Shown: piece by piece, positions 25,749 through 34,047 of the stretch | How positions within the stretch are numbered: position 1 is the first letter of the stretch | Layout of the letters: each line of letters begins with the position of its first letter | DNA from: Bacteroidota bacterium | GTDB taxonomy: Bacteria; Bacteroidota; Bacteroidia; Cytophagales; Cyclobacteriaceae | Assembly: GCA_023428695.1 (NCBI GenBank) | Contig: JAEYWY010000028.1 | Location: 1 to 64,000, forward strand | Reading direction: 5' to 3' | DNA: 64,000 nucleotides | Made by a program: the position numbers and the translations under genes | The notes under the pieces: generated by a model | Told to the model about the DNA's origin: nothing | What the model saw: the letters and a program-made list of their open reading frames with translations, nothing else | The model's database searches: none

Positions 25749-26650
25749 AAGCGGTAGTTTATGAACGCTACGGTTCTCCCGAAGTCCTCGAACTCAGGGA
25801 AATTGAAAGGCCTGTTCCGAAAGACAATGAAGTACTGGTGAAGGTAAAAGCCACCACCGTCACTGCGGGTGACTGGAGGATGAGGAAGGCGGATCCCTTT
25901 CTCGCTCGTTTATTCAACGGACTGTTTAAACCCCGGAAGGTTAAAATACTTGGATTTGAAATCGCCGGCGTTGTTGAAGAAACCGGAAAGAATGTCCATG
26001 TATTTAAGAAAGGTGATCCGGTATTTGCTTCATGCGGATTTCGTTTCGGTGGTTATGCGGAATACACGTGTCTGCCGGTAAATGATCAGATCGCCATCAT
26101 GCCGTCGAACATGACATTTGAAGAAGCTGCGGCGGTGCCAATCGGTGGACTGACTGCGTTACGACTTCTGAGGGCTGCCCATCGGGGTCCCGGCGAGAAA
26201 GTACTGGTTTATGGTGCTTCCGGAAGCGTGGGTACCTTTGCAATTCAAATAGCCAAGGCATTTGGCGCGCATGTCACAGCAGTGTGCAGTACCTTAAACG
26301 TTGACTTGTGTCGCGAACTCGGAGCAGATGAAGTTATCGACTACAAGAGCACTGATTTTGCGAAAACCGGAAATCAGTTTGATGTCATACTCGATGCTGT
26401 CGGAAAGATAAATAAGTCGAGCAGCAGACCTGTGTTAAAACCCGGGGGTCGTTATGTAACAGTATCGGGAGCACCGAAGGCAGGAAAAAACGATTTGCTT
26501 GAACTCAAGGCGCTGATTGAAAGTGGAAATCTGCGCACCGTTATTGACCGGCGATATACCCTTGAACAGATCCGCGAGGCGCATGCGTATGTGGAATCAT
26601 TTCGAAAGAGAGGTAATGTCGTGGTGAATGTTGTTCCGCCGGCGAAGTAA
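25745..26650 (+). CDS. NAD(P)-dependent alcohol dehydrogenase-like MDR protein
   Basis: 301 residues of the quinone-oxidoreductase branch of MDRs. The GroES-like part has KVKATTVTAGDWRMRKADPF and ILGFEIAGVVEETG; the Rossmann fold starts VLVYGASGSVGTFAIQIAK. The catalytic zinc ligands of true alcohol dehydrogenases are not present. It is expected to be a cytosolic NADPH-dependent reductase of enones or quinones. It overlaps the flavoprotein gene by 4 bp and belongs to the AraC-linked redox set beginning at 23521. Confidence 0.9.
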   Translation: MKAVVYERYGSPEVLELREIERPVPKDNEVLVKVKATTVTAGDWRMRKADPFLARLFNGLFKPRKVKILGFEIAGVVEETGKNVHVFKKGDPVFASCGFRFGGYAEYTCLPVNDQIAIMPSNMTFEEAAAVPIGGLTALRLLRAAHRGPGEKVLVYGASGSVGTFAIQIAKAFGAHVTAVCSTLNVDLCRELGADEVIDYKSTDFAKTGNQFDVILDAVGKINKSSSRPVLKPGGRYVTVSGAPKAGKNDLLELKALIESGNLRTVIDRRYTLEQIREAHAYVESFRKRGNVVVNVVPPAK

Positions 26651-26719
26651 TATAAAAAATTCTCTATGCGGCCCCGCAACTCCCCGTCTATGCGTTGTCC
26701 TGCATTCACATTGGTGAAA

Positions 26720-26741
26720 GCACACACCGAGCAATGTGTGC
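26720..26741. terminator. Hairpin between convergent genes
   Basis: GCACACA (26720-26726) and TGTGTGC (26735-26741) form a 7-bp stem with an 8-nt loop between the dehydrogenase gene and the GH18 gene. A T-rich stretch (TATTTAAATTTG) follows on the plus strand only loosely, so it may serve the plus-strand gene; this is weak. Confidence 0.35.
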
Positions 26742-26744
26742 GTG

Positions 26745-27827
26745 CTATTTAAATTTGAAGATTGTGTCAACTAATCCCCCTTCAAATATGTCGTGAGATA
26801 ATTCCCAGAACATGATGCCGTCGAGGCCTTCGTCGATGACGTATTGCGTTTTGCGCGCGATGGAACGTTTGTTATCGAACGTCGCGAATAGTTTTTCCTT
26901 CGCGTTATAGGCATAGGGTGCGTGCGCGGTTTCATCCCAGTAGTGCGTGTAGCCATTGGATTGCGAGAGCTTTGTGTCGAAGTCTTTGAAGTTGATGCCC
27001 ATTTTGAATTTGCCGGGTTGGTACAATCCGTTGTTTTCGGGAGCAACTCCCTCCCAAACCCGTGCGTAAAAGGCTGCTCCGATGACCATCTTGTTCGCGG
27101 GAATGCCGATGCGTTTCAGGTACTGGATGGAGTTATGCGCTGACTCTTTTTGTTTATCAGTTGAAAACAGTGGCGTATGGTGACCTGTTGCGGTTGAGTA
27201 ACCGTGAACAAGATCGTACGACATGATGTTAACGCGGTTAACCGTTTTCATGACTTCCACCCATTCGATGGATTCATCAAGGAAGGTTTGAAATCCACCC
27301 GCTGCAAAGCTGATTTCATATTGATTGCCGAGTGTATTTCGAAGATCCATCACGAGCGTTGTGAAGTTCGGGCGGTCTGCGGGTTTGTATGTGTGTCCCG
27401 GATAGCCGGCAATTGCGGGATACTCCCAGTCGAGGTCGATGCCATCGGTGCCGAAGTATCGGTTTAACGCGAGCACTGACTCGGAGAACTCACGAATTGC
27501 TGCCTTCGTTGAAAACACATCTGAACAAGTCTGACATCCACCCCACCCGCCGAGGGAAAGCAAAACTTTCAGATCCGGATTCCGCTTCTTCAGTCCGGCA
27601 AGTTTTTGTATGGTCAGTGTGTCCCTCGCGTTGTCAACTGCAAGTTTGTTTCCCTTCAGGTGGCAAAAGCTGAAGATAATGTGAGTTAGCTTTTCGGCGG
27701 GAATGCTGTCGACCATTTCGGGGCCGTGTGAATAGTAAGCGATGACGTTGAAGGGCTTGTTCTGTCCGGGTAGTAACGTCGTGAAAGTTACCAATAGAAA
27801 AACGGCGATGAGAATCTTTCGTATCAT
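26745..27827 (-). CDS. Exported GH18 chitinase-like protein
   Basis: 360 residues from ATG 27827, with a signal peptide (ILIAVFLLVTFTTLLPGQ). The GH18 barrel shows SLGGWG (about residues 91-96) and the catalytic motif DGIDLDWE, Asp128 to Glu135, with all acidic residues intact. Substrate-site MSYDLVHG and MFWELSHD are also seen. It should hydrolyse beta-1,4-N-acetylglucosamine linkages in chitin or a related polymer, in the periplasm or outside. There is no binding module. It stands alone on the minus strand with no visible PUL partners. Confidence 0.92.
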   Translation of the reverse strand: MIRKILIAVFLLVTFTTLLPGQNKPFNVIAYYSHGPEMVDSIPAEKLTHIIFSFCHLKGNKLAVDNARDTLTIQKLAGLKKRNPDLKVLLSLGGWGGCQTCSDVFSTKAAIREFSESVLALNRYFGTDGIDLDWEYPAIAGYPGHTYKPADRPNFTTLVMDLRNTLGNQYEISFAAGGFQTFLDESIEWVEVMKTVNRVNIMSYDLVHGYSTATGHHTPLFSTDKQKESAHNSIQYLKRIGIPANKMVIGAAFYARVWEGVAPENNGLYQPGKFKMGINFKDFDTKLSQSNGYTHYWDETAHAPYAYNAKEKLFATFDNKRSIARKTQYVIDEGLDGIMFWELSHDIFEGGLVDTIFKFK

Positions 27828-27974
27828 GCGAAAAGCGAGTTTACCAAAGCTGTATCGCAAACATGAGAGCTAATCGGCGTTTGTGATGGACGGGGGATTT
27901 TTATTGTGCTGCCGGTGTTGTGTGGTGTGTCTTGAACGCAACCTTACCCCTGCATGCCGGAGATTCGATAAATT

Positions 27975-27998
27975 AAAAAGGGCCCTTCTCGGGGCCCC
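27975..27998 (-). terminator. Rho-independent terminator of the membrane protein gene
   Basis: Read on the minus strand, GGGCCC (27997-27992), a 6-nt loop and GGGCCC (27985-27980) form a GC-rich stem followed directly by TTTTT (27979-27975). It lies about 55 bp beyond the stop of the gene at 28052. Confidence 0.72.
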
Positions 27999-28051
27999 TC
28001 GAATTCACGTATGCATGCATTGGTGATCCATCGCGGACAGTTTTTGCGCAG

Positions 28052-28618
28052 TTAGTGCTCAACCGCTGCCTTCTGCTTTTTCGATATCTGTCCGAATAAA
28101 AGTCCGGCGATGGCGTAAGGCGTAGCGAAGAATAGGTTCACGCCGATGACTTCAATGACCGAGCTTTGCGGATACTCATGCATGCCTGAGATTAGTGCGA
28201 CCACAACAACAAGTAGCAATGCAACTGCCGTGTCGAACATGGCTCGCTCCATACGTGCTGCCTGGAACCGCGCGCGAATGCTGCCGATAATTCCGACAGC
28301 GAGGACCCCGATATAGAGGAAGTTACCGGGATTAGGACCGGAGCCGATAAGTCCCACGGCGAGGTTTGCCCATACCAAAAGTAGTGTGGTTCCGATAGCC
28401 AGACCGAATGCAGCCCGGTACATGATATTGGCAGATTGTCGCGTTATCAGAATATAGGCCAGTCCGGTGGAGAATAGTAATACTCCCATTACCAGGAAGT
28501 CGAGCGGACTCCAGTTTACCTCGTCGGTGAAGAACATGGCAATCCACGGGATCATGAGGAGGCTCAGTGTAACAATGACCAGGCCGAGGATTGATTGGTA
28601 AAGTTTCAGCTTTTTCAT
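28052..28618 (-). CDS. Multi-spanning membrane protein of unknown function
   Basis: 188 residues from ATG 28618. Five to six hydrophobic segments are visible, among them ILGLVIVTLSLLMIPWIAMF, FLVMGVLLFSTGLAYILI, AFGLAIGTTLLLVWANLAVG, FLYIGVLAVGIIGSI and TAVALLLVVVVALISG, and the C-terminus is basic. I do not recognise a family with certainty. A perfect palindrome, TACTTTG-N5-CAAAGTA, lies about 85-100 bp upstream, and a strong terminator follows, so it is probably a single-gene unit under its own control. Confidence 0.75.
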   Translation of the reverse strand: MKKLKLYQSILGLVIVTLSLLMIPWIAMFFTDEVNWSPLDFLVMGVLLFSTGLAYILITRQSANIMYRAAFGLAIGTTLLLVWANLAVGLIGSGPNPGNFLYIGVLAVGIIGSIRARFQAARMERAMFDTAVALLLVVVVALISGMHEYPQSSVIEVIGVNLFFATPYAIAGLLFGQISKKQKAAVEH

Positions 28619-28701
28619 TTCGGTTCGTATTTGTTGGTTGATAATGGCGGGCCCTCGCCGGGAAGCCACGTGAGTTGCTATTGCCTTTGATGTTATAAAA
28701 G

Positions 28702-28720
28702 TACTTTGTGTTTCAAAGTA
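28702..28720. promoter_or_regulatory. Palindrome TACTTTG-N5-CAAAGTA
   Basis: Perfect 7-bp arms (28702-28708 and 28714-28720) with a 5-nt spacer lie between the membrane protein gene (start 28618, minus) and the XRE-DUF4870 gene (start 28893, plus). The size and position suit a dimeric repressor, and the XRE protein next door is a candidate. Confidence 0.5.
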
Positions 28721-28892
28721 AAGCAAGAAGATGTTGATAAAAACTTTAAAATTTCAACCCGCACTCATTAAATCCTGCTGTAAAAAGTGCCTTCCCGTCG
28801 GAATTTCGCATATTGTCGTGCAAATGTCGGGTTATTGTAGTTGGACAGCCGCGTACGCCACGCCGTAATTTGTTTGAAAAACGGAAACAACT

Positions 28893-29429
28893 ATGAAAAC
28901 GGGAGAACTAATCAGACAGCTACGGCTGCAAAAAGGCATGACGCAGGAAGAGCTTGCGGCCAAAACCGATATCAGCGTTCGGACGATCCAGCGCATCGAG
29001 AACAATGAGGTCGACCCGCGTGCCTTTACACTCCAGGCAATAGCAGCCGCCTTAGAGGTAGAATTTGAGGCGCTAAATGCCGCTGAAGCGGCAACTCCAA
29101 CGCCTGATCGCGAATCGTTCTGGATCCCGCTCCTGCACCTCAGTGGATTGCTGTTGCTGATCATCCCGCCGATATTGATCTGGCTGTGGAAACGAGACGC
29201 GTCTGTTGATATGAGGAGGCATTTCGTTGCCGTTATGAATTACCAGCTAAGCATGACGCTTTATCTATTGCCCTGTGCCCTTTTGTCGGTGTACCCTATC
29301 CTGCTCGTGTTCGGACTCTACAGCCAGGTGATGATAATCGTGAATACAGTCCGGGTTGGCAGTGGTGAGCCGTTTAAATATCCATTAAGTATCAGGTTTT
29401 TCCGCAATGAGCCTGCGGTGCTGGTGTAG
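28893..29429 (+). CDS. XRE-type HTH fused to DUF4870 membrane domain
   Basis: 178 residues. Residues 1-65 are a lambda-repressor-like HTH: LIRQLRLQKGMTQEELAAKT and ISVRTIQRIENNEVDPRAF. From about residue 75 a DUF4870 membrane domain follows with three helices (PLLHLSGLLLLIIPPILIWL, MTLYLLPCALLSVYPILLVF and the next). Membrane-tethered XRE proteins of this form are common in Bacteroidota; the signal is unknown. It is divergent from the membrane protein at 28618, with the palindrome at 28702-28720 between them. Confidence 0.88.
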   Translation: MKTGELIRQLRLQKGMTQEELAAKTDISVRTIQRIENNEVDPRAFTLQAIAAALEVEFEALNAAEAATPTPDRESFWIPLLHLSGLLLLIIPPILIWLWKRDASVDMRRHFVAVMNYQLSMTLYLLPCALLSVYPILLVFGLYSQVMIIVNTVRVGSGEPFKYPLSIRFFRNEPAVLV

Positions 29430-29439
29430 TATGTTGTTC

Positions 29440-29500
29440 GGGACTAAAGTCCCAGGGGTGTGTTTGGGGTATCTTGAACTCCTCCGCCTGAAGGCGGAGG
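29440..29500. repeat. REP-like pair of hairpins
   Basis: GGGACT-AA-AGTCCC (29440-29453) is followed 27 bp later by CCTCCGCC-TGAA-GGCGGAGG (29481-29500), both perfect stems. Such paired GC-rich hairpins occur as REP-like intergenic repeats in Bacteroidota, by general knowledge. The second could also terminate transcription of the XRE gene, since TTATTA follows. The remaining sequence to 29659 shows no gene. Confidence 0.5.
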
Positions 29501-29659
29501 TTATTAGGAAACGGGATTCTGTTCTAAGATGATTTCCTCTTTTCTTTCCTCCGATTCAAAAGCACAACGTGGAGTGCAGCGTGCTCGCGTTTGAAACCTG
29601 AAACTTTTCCAACTTAAAACTTCTCACGCGCTCTGTGATAGTTGCGAACACGAAAAACC

Positions 29660-32089
29660 TTATTCGTTACTTTTCAATGCTTTCACCGGATTCGAATGCG
29701 CCGCCTTGATGGCGCGGAAACTCACCGTCACCATGGCAATAGCAATTGCTATCGCTCCGGCCATGAGCGCAAACGAGAACTTGAAGTCGATACGGTATGC
29801 AAAACCCTGAAGCCACTCATTCATGCCGTACCACGTTACCGGTACTGCCAATATCAGTGACACCACGATGAGCTTGACGAAATCCGCGGACAGTAGCACA
29901 ACCACCTGCGATGCCGTTGCCCCCATCACCTTCCGAATGCCGATCTCTTTCGATCGTTGTTCGGCCGTGAACGTGGCAAGTCCGAGCAAACCAAGACATG
30001 CAATGATCACTGCAAGCGAGGTGAATACCAGAATCACGTCGCTGAAGCGCTGCTCGGCTCTGAACTTCCCGTCAAAGTTCTGGTCGATGAACGAATACTC
30101 AAACGGACTTTGAGGTGCGAACTTTTTCCATATCGTTTCCAGCAGTTGGACTTTCTCTGCGGGGTTTCCGGGACTCAGTCTGATAGCCATGCCCCAGTTC
30201 GGCGAACTGCCAAGAAACATGACCATTGGCCGGATATTGTTTTTCAGTGATTCGAAATTGAAATCCTTCATGACGCCGATCACGGGCAGCTTGAAGTTTT
30301 CGGGGGCACCCGCATGACGGATAGCCATCTCCCCACCCTCCTTGAATCCGAATTGTCGCGCCGCAGTTTCATTGATAATGACTGCTGCCGTGTCTGAAGG
30401 AAAGTCGCGTGAAAAAAAACGACCGCTGACCATTTTCAAGCCCAGCGTTTCAAGGTGGTCATGATCCATCACATACACTGCCATCGAATGTGTTTCGTCA
30501 CGATCTGCTGCTTTGAAGGTTCCGCCCCAATCCACATTTGGCGGAAGCCGGCTTGAGTAACTGGCCGCGATGAATTCAGAATGCTGCAGCAGTTCGTTTC
30601 TGAAAGCTTCGCCATTCTGTCCCAGGTTCATGGTGTGCATGATCCCGACCACGTTCTCCCTGACAAAGCCGACGTTCTGTTCCTGCAGGAATTTCAGTTG
30701 CCGGTACACCATCATCGATGAGATGATCAATGCGATGGAAATGAAGAACTGAAATACCACCAGGCTGTTTCTGATTCCGGAACTTCTGAATCCGGCGCTG
30801 ATTTTTCCCTTCAGTACATCGATCGGTCTGAATGATGTCAGATAAACCGCAGGATAACTTCCTGCGAGAAAGCCGACAACCACCATCAGGATAACGAACC
30901 CTGTAAGGAACGTCGGCTCGTACAGCATCATCGGACTGAGGTTCTTACCTGAAAGTTGATTGAACGGCTCCAGTATGAAATACACCAGCGCGAATGCAAT
31001 CAGAAACGCGATAAACGCATACACGAAAGACTCCATAAGAAACTGACCCATCAGCCGGAACCGTAATGCGCCCACGGTCTTTCTTATGCCTATTTCCCGG
31101 GCTCTGTTTGCCGATCGCGCCGTCGATAAATTCATGAAGTTTATACATGCCAGCACGACAATGAAAAACGCAATGGCGCTGAACAGATAGACGTACTCGA
31201 TGTTCCCGTTTGTGCCCAGTTCGTCAGGAAAGCTGGATCTGAGATGCACGTCCAGAAGCGGCTGTGTTTTAAAGCCGAGATGGCCGCCGCCCTGTTCAAA
31301 CTGTTCGAGTGTGACATTCAGGAATTGCTGCAGCTCATTGGCGCAGTATTTCCTGATGAAGGTGTCAAGCGTGGCCTCTATCCCTGATACAGGTACGCCG
31401 GGCAGAAGTTTAAAATAGGTGTATGCCTCAAAATTCAGCCAGACGGGATTGTCGGCGTAACCTGACGTTTCCAGTGACATTACGAAATCAAAAGGCAGAT
31501 GTGTGTTTCCGGGTGGGTTCTCGGCAATGCCCGTGACTTCGGCAAAGATGGCACCTTCACTTCCAATGACCAGCGTTCTGCCAATTGGCGCGAGGTCGCC
31601 CCTGCCCTTGTAATTGAAATACCGGATGGCGGCGCTTTCTGAAATCACAATCTTGTTGGGACCCCGAAGCACTTCCTGTGGATTTCCGGCGATGAGTGGA
31701 TAATTGAAGAATGAAAAGAAATTCGAATCGGCGAGGCAGAAGTTCATCTCGGTGAAGGCACGGTCCTCAAACCGCACCGGACATGTTATCCATTTGTCGA
31801 CACGGAGAACGGACTCCACTCCCGTGGCCTCCCGTTGCAGGGCTTCTGCCATGGGCAGTCCAACCTGCAGTGTATTAATCTCCTGGTCCTGCAGTTTTCC
31901 GCGGAAGGTCACGCGGTGGATCCGCTCCGAATCGGGGTGGAAGCGGTCGTAGCTTAATTCATCGGCGACGTAAAGGAGGATGAGCAGCGACGCGGTTATG
32001 CCGAGGGTCAGCCCGAAGATGTTAATGGCAGAATAGGTTTTCTGGCGTCTAAGGATGCGCCAGGCGATGGTGAGGTAGTTCCGTATCAT
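29660..32089 (-). CDS. MacB/FtsX-type ABC transporter permease (orphan)
   Basis: 809 residues, two tandem FtsX-like halves. The first helix is in INIFGLTLGITASLLILLYV; the conserved cytoplasmic coupling segments are TARSANRAREIGIRKTVGA (near residue 330) and AEQRSKEIGIRKVMGAT (near residue 700), each placed between membrane helices. Two periplasmic MacB-like domains fill residues about 45-270 and 455-660. No ATPase gene is adjacent. It ends with the family tail AAHSNPVKALKSNE. Substrate unknown. It is monocistronic as far as can be seen. Confidence 0.9.
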   Translation of the reverse strand: MIRNYLTIAWRILRRQKTYSAINIFGLTLGITASLLILLYVADELSYDRFHPDSERIHRVTFRGKLQDQEINTLQVGLPMAEALQREATGVESVLRVDKWITCPVRFEDRAFTEMNFCLADSNFFSFFNYPLIAGNPQEVLRGPNKIVISESAAIRYFNYKGRGDLAPIGRTLVIGSEGAIFAEVTGIAENPPGNTHLPFDFVMSLETSGYADNPVWLNFEAYTYFKLLPGVPVSGIEATLDTFIRKYCANELQQFLNVTLEQFEQGGGHLGFKTQPLLDVHLRSSFPDELGTNGNIEYVYLFSAIAFFIVVLACINFMNLSTARSANRAREIGIRKTVGALRFRLMGQFLMESFVYAFIAFLIAFALVYFILEPFNQLSGKNLSPMMLYEPTFLTGFVILMVVVGFLAGSYPAVYLTSFRPIDVLKGKISAGFRSSGIRNSLVVFQFFISIALIISSMMVYRQLKFLQEQNVGFVRENVVGIMHTMNLGQNGEAFRNELLQHSEFIAASYSSRLPPNVDWGGTFKAADRDETHSMAVYVMDHDHLETLGLKMVSGRFFSRDFPSDTAAVIINETAARQFGFKEGGEMAIRHAGAPENFKLPVIGVMKDFNFESLKNNIRPMVMFLGSSPNWGMAIRLSPGNPAEKVQLLETIWKKFAPQSPFEYSFIDQNFDGKFRAEQRFSDVILVFTSLAVIIACLGLLGLATFTAEQRSKEIGIRKVMGATASQVVVLLSADFVKLIVVSLILAVPVTWYGMNEWLQGFAYRIDFKFSFALMAGAIAIAIAMVTVSFRAIKAAHSNPVKALKSNE

Positions 32090-32398
32090 GGGTGGGTCTG
32101 GAATTGAAGGAAAGCCAAAGAGTAAACGGCTTTTTCAGCACCAGGGTTTGTCACAGGATAGGTTTTGTTTTACGATTGAACGGCCTGTTTGCTCCTGGCA
32201 GCTGGCTACTTGCTTCTGGCTTGAGTTCGCGGAATTTTTGCGATACCGTTTCCGAGCTACGTCTCCGATGTTTCACCGCAAGGGCGGAAGGTTGCAAGGA
32301 AGGGCGTACATGCAGCCTGTTAAACGCATCGAGACTTGATACACGGCCAAATAGCCCGGCTTTCGCTCAATGCGTTCGAGTTCAAGTTACGGTTTCTC
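32090..32398. other. Intergenic region with repeat-like text and no gene
   Basis: I see no supportable gene. CTGGCAGCTGGCTACTTG and TTCTGGCTTGAG (about 32197-32225) is the kind of low-complexity AGCTGGC/AGAAGC text found between genes in this group. TTTCACCGCAAGG (32271-32283) recurs at 58660-58672. Confidence 0.4.
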
Positions 32399-32812
32399 TT
32401 ATCCTCCGTCAGATCGGAACACACTCGTGCCATCGATGCCATACAGGTACTCGATGAAGGATTGAGGTTTGAGGTCATTCAACAGCCTTGGACCACCGGG
32501 TGAGACTCTTTTCATGATCGGCCGAAAGTTATCTTCCCGGGCGTTAAACCGCGCGCTGTCAGGATACTCCGTGATCAGGACGAGGTTAAAATGATTTGTA
32601 GAATCCGTCGACGTGCGGAGCAAGTTGAAACCTGAGATGTACCCATCCGACAACGCGGTCTTTCTGAACTCCTTCCAGTTATGCTCATAGTAGAACATCG
32701 CCTCTTTCTCAAAATTTGGGTCGATTCGTGCGATGTCGACGGATGAGATGCTTTGCCCCGGGGCTTTGGTAAAGGTCGTGACTAGTAAGAAAGTTATGAC
32801 ATAAGCAAGCTT
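32399..32812 (-). pseudogene. Secreted-type protein that has lost its start codon
   Basis: The frame is open from 32812 to the stop at 32399 (about 137 codons). Its first part, KLAYVITFLLVTTFTKAPGQ, reads as a signal peptide, but the codon just before it is TAG (32815-32813) and no ATG, GTG or TTG precedes the signal. An internal ATG at 32698 would give a 99-residue product without a signal. The body (YEHNWKEFRKTALSDGYISG, LVLITEYPDS) is protein-like, possibly a NIPSNAP/DABB-style fold. I call it a decayed gene, or a gene with a sequencing error at its start. Confidence 0.5.
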
Positions 32813-32913
32813 CTAATTGGTGTCGCGCTCTTTCCGCCAAACTACCAATTCCTTTTGATCATTGGCTCACGCAGATTGGGGCAATCGCAGTTCTCACGAA
32901 GAGTAAACTCTCT

Positions 32914-34029
32914 TTAAGACTGCACAACTTCCTCTGTCTGTTCTTCCTCCTCAGGCACCGGTTTCGTTCGCCACCACAGGCCAAGGGTCGATCCGGTGAT
33001 ATTCATCAACGGACCAAAGATTGCCGGGGCCAGCCCTACCGTTGCGAGTTTGCCCATTTCCTTGGCGAGTCCAGAGGCCAGGCCACCGTTCTGGAGTCCG
33101 ACTTCAATGGCTATAGTACGGCAATCGCGTTCAGGCATTCCGACAGCACGTGACAGCCAGTAGCCCAGCAGGTAACCGGTGAGGTTATGCAGGAGAACTA
33201 CAACCATAAGCAATGCGCCGACTTCAATAAGTCCATCGCGACCGGCTGCAGTGATGATCGCAATGATAAAGCCGATGCTAACCATGGAAATCAGAGGCAT
33301 CACGGTTTGAATCAACGTAAAGCGCTTATGGAAGAAGTGATTGAAGATCAACCCTGCCCCTACCGGGAAAATGATGATGGTGATAATGTCCCACATCATC
33401 TTCCAGAAATCCACCTGAACGTATTCGCCGGCAAGAAACTCCATGTAGAATGGCGTTATCAGTGGTGCGAGTAGTGTTGCGACAGCTGTAAGTGTAACCG
33501 AGAGCGCCAGGTTTGCACGCGCCAGATAGGAAATCACATTGCTTGCAAGTCCGCTGGGACAACTCCCAATGAGAATGACTCCTGCGGCGACTTCTGCGGG
33601 AAGCGAGAACATCTTTGTGAGACCGTATCCGACGAAGGGCATGATCGTAAACTGGCACACGATTCCGATCATCACGCCTTTCGGCATCTGGAGAACGCGT
33701 GCGAAATCGCGCCAGCTTAATGCAGCTCCCATTCCAAACATGATGATCTGCAGCAAAGGTACGATCAGTTTGGACAACTGGTATCCTCCTACGCTGGTCA
33801 GGTGTTGCGGATAATACATCGAGAAGGATACCGCTGCAAAGATCATGATGGTGTATGCATACCCTTTCAGTATGTCGTGTGTACGAAATGAAAGAGCAAG
33901 CATGATAAAGAACCCCATCAGGAACCAACCTGCGTTTGTATAACTGCCCATGATATTCATCGCGACATACACCGCTAACATCACCGCAGCAAGCACCGCG
34001 GGAATTCGTGCAACCCGGTTTTTACTCAT
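32914..34029 (-). CDS. Bile acid:sodium symporter (BASS) family transporter
   Basis: 371 residues with nine to ten membrane helices. The BASS signatures are IGSCPSGLASNVISYLARAN (about residues 153-172, sodium-site region) and EVGLQNGGLASGLA (about 310). The C-terminal tail is short and acidic. The family imports organic anions with sodium. Here it is the third gene of an operon after RraA and the dehydratase (18 bp gap), so the likely cargo is a sugar acid or a 2-keto-3-deoxy acid. That substrate is inference. Confidence 0.9.
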   Translation of the reverse strand: MSKNRVARIPAVLAAVMLAVYVAMNIMGSYTNAGWFLMGFFIMLALSFRTHDILKGYAYTIMIFAAVSFSMYYPQHLTSVGGYQLSKLIVPLLQIIMFGMGAALSWRDFARVLQMPKGVMIGIVCQFTIMPFVGYGLTKMFSLPAEVAAGVILIGSCPSGLASNVISYLARANLALSVTLTAVATLLAPLITPFYMEFLAGEYVQVDFWKMMWDIITIIIFPVGAGLIFNHFFHKRFTLIQTVMPLISMVSIGFIIAIITAAGRDGLIEVGALLMVVVLLHNLTGYLLGYWLSRAVGMPERDCRTIAIEVGLQNGGLASGLAKEMGKLATVGLAPAIFGPLMNITGSTLGLWWRTKPVPEEEEQTEEVVQS

Positions 34030-34047
34030 AGATTTCGTTTAAATCGA

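Noticed and set aside
33326..33928. A 200-codon frame inside the BASS transporter gene
   Set aside because: It is rich in His, Arg and Cys as expected for a shadow frame, while the transporter frame carries clear family motifs.
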